Positions 61,003-64,000 of a stretch of DNA of 64,000 nt are shown here, piece by piece. Every line of letters begins with the position of its first letter. Position 1 is the first letter of the stretch. The notes beneath the pieces were generated by a model. It worked only from the letters and a program-made list of their open reading frames with translations. It did not search any database and was not told the origin of the DNA. The position numbers were made by a program, and so were the translations under genes. The stretch comes from an uncultured Bacteroidales bacterium (lineage in GTDB: Bacteria > Bacteroidota > Bacteroidia > Bacteroidales > CAIXZF01), in contig CAIXZF010000109.1 in NCBI GenBank assembly GCA_903923925.1, forward strand, positions 1 through 64,000. Direction: 5' to 3'.

Positions 61003-63120
61003 CTAATAGAATTTCACCCTGTTATCTTCAATATTGGCCATCTTCTCAAGTGCCTGATAAGCATCGCGCTGTACCCGGTTTGCAAAGCCATACTCCTGTT
61101 GTTTGATAAACATTGAGTAGTCTTTTGTTGTTGGGGCTTCGGTGGCTTTATCAAGCTGGAAAACATAAACACTCATATTCCCTTTTACAGGAGAAGAAAC
61201 AGAGCTAACTTTAGAATTTACAACAGTTCCTATAACTTCTGGTTCAGGACCATATTTTGGCATATTGTAGTTGTAGAAAACCATGTCGCGGATAGTATCA
61301 ACCTTTGAATTTAATTTAGTAGCAAGCTGATACAGATCAGTTGTTCCGGCAGCTTTTACAGTTTCAATTAATTTCTCAGCCTTTTTATCACGCTTTACCA
61401 TTGGCTCGATTTGTTGCTTTACAACGTCCATTGGCTGAATGCCTTTTTCACGTGCACTCTTCAGAGCCGCAACAACGTAATTGCCATCAACTTCGAAAAC
61501 AGAGCTAACAGTGCCTTTTTCTGTTTCTTCCAGATACGACCATTGAATAACTGTACGTGCGCCATTCACTCCGGGAAGTGAATTGTCCATCGCTTTAACT
61601 TCTGCAGTCCTCTTATTGTAATTCTTGCTTGTACATGCTTTTTCAAATTCAGCTACTGTACGATTTTCTCCTGCAAATTCACTGGCTTTTGTATAAATAT
61701 CCTGATATGTCTGGCTGCTTGGCTCAATTCTACGATCAACCATGGCAACCCTTATTTTCTTTACAGCTGGTTTCTTATCGAGAATCTGTATAATATGAAA
61801 TCCAAATGCAGTCTCAACCAATTTGTACTCTCCGATTTTGCCATCAATGCAGGCTTTGTTAAACGCAGGAACCATGGTTCCGTCAGCAAACCATCCTAGG
61901 TCGCCGCCTTTGGTCTTCACAGAGGCATCATCATTCAGTTTTGCAGAGAGCAATGCAAATTGTTTCGGATCCTTTTTTAAAACTGCAAAAATACTATCTG
62001 CGGTTGCTTTGGCTTTTTCTTTAGGACGGGTAATCTTTGCGTCATTAACAGCTGAGCCTTTATAGGAAATAAGAATATGACCGGCTTTCAATGAATCAGG
62101 TCTCATCTGTACATCCAGCAATTTGGCCATTGTGTATTTATTATTATCAATGTAAGGAGAAATAACAAATCCTATTGGCGAATTGAAAAGAAGTGAGTCG
62201 ATTGCTGGTGATAAGGTTTTTTCCTTTTTCCAGGAACTATCGTATTTTGTGTCAGAATTTGCATTCACAAACGCAGGAACATCTGTTGTTTTCTGGAATT
62301 CAGCAAAAGTCTGCGCTACTTCCTTAGCGATTTTCTCTCTATCAAGTTGTGATGGCTGTAGTTCAAATAATACGTAATCAATTTCCCTTGCTGCCTCCTG
62401 ATCGAACATGTATTTATGCTCATCATAATATTTCTGGTAATCAGCATCTGTAAGTGTGATAGTTTTATCATCAATTGATGAATAATTTGCTGCTACAACA
62501 CGAATATCATACTTTTTGTTCTTTTCTTCGTAATCCTGTTTTGCGAAAAGTTTTGGTACATAATATCCTTTACCAATGAGGTTGTTATATTTGGTGCGAA
62601 GCCTGTCATCTTTAATTGCCTTCTCGAGCATTATCCAGTTTTTCTTCTGCTCTGGCTCCATTTGATCAAGTTGTTTCAAAAAGTTGATAACAAGTTGAGG
62701 GTTATACTGTTGAGTATTTGGATCCTTGAAATATTGAAGGATATACTGATGAGGTTCCTTGCCCTGAACCAGGTCAAATAACTCATCACTGGTAACAAAA
62801 ACTCCAAGTCTATCATACTCATTACCCATGATCAGGTCGTTCGTAAGTTGCTGCCATGTCATCTGACGGGCCGAATAAACTTCCTCTGTTGAAAGGTTTT
62901 CTTTTTTTGCTCTTTGCTTAATATTGGCAAGCTGTTCCTCTACTTTCTGAACAAATTCATTGTAAGGAATATTCTCTCCACCCACAACTCCAATGTTGTT
63001 AGTCTGTTTAAACCTCTTGCCTGGCTTCAGAAAGTCTCCCAGAACAAAGGCTGCCAAAGCAACGCCGATAATAATCACCAGAAGCCCCGAACGTTTACGA
63101 ATTGAACCAATAATAGCCAT
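61003..63120 (-). CDS. Peptidylprolyl isomerase / foldase, PpiD-SurA type
   Basis: A 705-residue protein anchored by one N-terminal helix (SGLLVIIIGVALAAFVLGDFL) with the rest in the periplasm. A SurA-N-type chaperone part (about 40-200) is followed by a parvulin PpiC rotamase domain (AGHILISYKG, DDASVKTKGGDLGWFADGTMVPAFNKACIDGKIGEYKLVETAFGFHIIQIL) and a second, partly diverged one. This is the PpiD-like layout that helps outer-membrane proteins fold. ATG 63120. It converges with rodA. Confidence 0.9.
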   Translation of the reverse strand: MAIIGSIRKRSGLLVIIIGVALAAFVLGDFLKPGKRFKQTNNIGVVGGENIPYNEFVQKVEEQLANIKQRAKKENLSTEEVYSARQMTWQQLTNDLIMGNEYDRLGVFVTSDELFDLVQGKEPHQYILQYFKDPNTQQYNPQLVINFLKQLDQMEPEQKKNWIMLEKAIKDDRLRTKYNNLIGKGYYVPKLFAKQDYEEKNKKYDIRVVAANYSSIDDKTITLTDADYQKYYDEHKYMFDQEAAREIDYVLFELQPSQLDREKIAKEVAQTFAEFQKTTDVPAFVNANSDTKYDSSWKKEKTLSPAIDSLLFNSPIGFVISPYIDNNKYTMAKLLDVQMRPDSLKAGHILISYKGSAVNDAKITRPKEKAKATADSIFAVLKKDPKQFALLSAKLNDDASVKTKGGDLGWFADGTMVPAFNKACIDGKIGEYKLVETAFGFHIIQILDKKPAVKKIRVAMVDRRIEPSSQTYQDIYTKASEFAGENRTVAEFEKACTSKNYNKRTAEVKAMDNSLPGVNGARTVIQWSYLEETEKGTVSSVFEVDGNYVVAALKSAREKGIQPMDVVKQQIEPMVKRDKKAEKLIETVKAAGTTDLYQLATKLNSKVDTIRDMVFYNYNMPKYGPEPEVIGTVVNSKVSSVSSPVKGNMSVYVFQLDKATEAPTTKDYSMFIKQQEYGFANRVQRDAYQALEKMANIEDNRVKFY

Positions 63121-63318
63121 GTCTATGCTTGTTTTTTGAAAAAGGTTGCAAAGTTACTGTTTATTTTTGAAACAGACAAATTTTCCTGAGACCCTGTAAT
63201 TAGCCTGATTTTGAGCTTTTCACACTCAGTTAATTATTGAAAGTTTCCGCAAACAAGCTGGCAACTCTATGTGATTGTTGATATTTCGTTGTAATTTTAC
63301 CCTGTAAAACTTTGATAT

Positions 63319-63930
63319 ATGCTCGTAATTGGTATCGCCGGAGGTTCGGGCTCCGGAAAATCTACTGTTGTCAGCCAGATAATTAAACGACTTCCCAAGG
63401 ATGCTGTAACTGTTATTCCACAAGATGCATACTATAAAGATAATGGTCACAAAACTCAGGAAGAACGGGCAAAAATTAACTTCGATCATCCATCGTCGAT
63501 AGAATTTTCTCTGCTTACCAAACATATTGACGCCTTGCTGAGAAACGAGGCAATTGAAATGCCAATTTATTCTTACCTGACCTGCGCCAGAGCTAAAGAG
63601 ACAATTTCAGTTCTGCCAAAGAAAGTAATTATTCTGGAAGGAATCCTCATTCTTACAAACCCTAACCTACGGAAACGCATGGGGATAAAGATATTTGTGG
63701 ATGCTGATCCCGACGATCGCCTGATGCGAATAATCAAACGCGACAGCGTTGAACGCGGCAGATCTTACCAGCAGGTCCTCGACCACTATGAGGAATATGT
63801 GAAACCCATGCACCTGCAGTTTATTGAGCCAACAAAACGATATGCCGATATAATCGTTCCTCAGGGAGGAGCCAACCATGTTGCCATAGATGTACTCACA
63901 TCAAGAATTAAAGAAAACCTGCACCTATAA
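63319..63930 (+). CDS. udk: Uridine kinase
   Basis: A 203-residue enzyme with the P-loop GIAGGSGSGKST at residues 4-15, then IPQDAYYKD, INFDHPSSIEFSLL and YSYLTCARAKE, VIILEGILIL, and IFVDADPDDRLMRIIKRD, all typical of Udk. It phosphorylates uridine and cytidine for salvage. The next frame starts 8 bases later. The length is normal. Confidence 0.95.
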   Translation: MLVIGIAGGSGSGKSTVVSQIIKRLPKDAVTVIPQDAYYKDNGHKTQEERAKINFDHPSSIEFSLLTKHIDALLRNEAIEMPIYSYLTCARAKETISVLPKKVIILEGILILTNPNLRKRMGIKIFVDADPDDRLMRIIKRDSVERGRSYQQVLDHYEEYVKPMHLQFIEPTKRYADIIVPQGGANHVAIDVLTSRIKENLHL

Positions 63931-63937
63931 ACGCTGA

Positions 63938-64000
63938 ATGTCTGTATTCCGGTTAAGTAAAGAAATGGTCTTCCCTGATCCCTGCCTGGCAGAAAAGGAT
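63938..64000 (+). CDS. aat: Leucyl/phenylalanyl-tRNA-protein transferase, first codons only
   Basis: ATG 63938 starts a frame that runs off the window end after 21 codons: MSVFRLSKEMVFPDPCLAEK then D. It fits the conserved start of Aat (FRL..E.IFP.P.LAE.DGLLA). Aat attaches Leu or Phe to proteins for N-end-rule degradation. The call is based on a short start and is tentative. Confidence 0.6.
   Translation, partial: MSVFRLSKEMVFPDPCLAEKD

Noticed and set aside
63226-63525. Minus-strand ORF overlapping udk
   Set aside because: It is antisense to the highly conserved start of udk and has no family features.

Overview
The window is a chromosomal segment of a Bacteroidota bacterium, most likely an anaerobic or fermentative Bacteroidales-type organism. 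The reasons are: a type IX secretion (T9SS) C-terminal sorting domain, a BACON/PKD/dockerin surface protein, an SCxx-type lipoprotein habit, repeated promoters with the Bacteroidota -7 element TAnnTTTG, weak Shine-Dalgarno use, and a methylmalonyl-CoA epimerase/decarboxylase pair as used for propionate. No species can be named from sequence alone.

Layout. 1-5,030: tail of a hybrid histidine kinase, then an RND efflux pair (adaptor plus inner-membrane pump). 5,070-15,720: a degenerate short-chain dehydrogenase, a MobA-like nucleotidyltransferase followed by a small potassium-channel-like protein, a large unknown protein, a glycosyltransferase, an Old Yellow Enzyme, and a secreted nuclease next to a FISUMP-domain protein. 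15,736-21,550 (minus strand): two large secreted proteins, one T9SS-sorted, the other dockerin-bearing and cut off from its signal peptide by a frameshift. 21,788-26,020: an acetyltransferase and a three-gene operon (FakA/FakB-type fusion, DUF1295 membrane protein, peroxiredoxin fusion). 26,240-32,100: a decayed zone with a GxxExxY remnant, a SWIM/SNF2 helicase, a deleted paralogue of the unknown protein, an IS1380 scrap and an AAA ATPase with tandem palindromic operators.

The centre of interest is 32,134-46,783. A tRNA-Phe(GAA) gene on the minus strand (46,711-46,783) sits at the right end. Its 3' end (about 18-20 bp) is repeated six times to its left, at 33,401, 35,781, 37,397, 39,662, 41,446 and 43,523. 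Five of these copies are each followed by a recognisably homologous arm; core plus arm is exactly 152 bp every time. A hairpin precedes each copy. This divides the region into 1.6-3.2 kb cassettes with no integrase of their own. The cargo is almost entirely toxin-antitoxin or toxin-immunity type: RelE-like, ParE-like, a putative ADP-ribosyltransferase-like pair, XRE-ImmA/IrrE plus PIN, two HicAB copies, and a miniature Rhs/NlpC-like toxin with membrane neighbours. Remnants of deleted modules (hicB tail, XRE/PIN ends, truncated lipoprotein) show turnover. I read it as an integron-like tandem array of non-autonomous tRNA-targeting cassettes; this is inference from the repeat layout.

46,893-64,000 is ordinary core genome: coaX, an outer-membrane protein, a TPR protein, lptC, a CBS/CorC membrane protein, mmdA and mce, a TPR membrane protein, a LuxE-like synthetase, a lipoprotein, mrdA-rodA for rod-shape peptidoglycan synthesis, a PpiD-like foldase, udk, and the first codons of aat.
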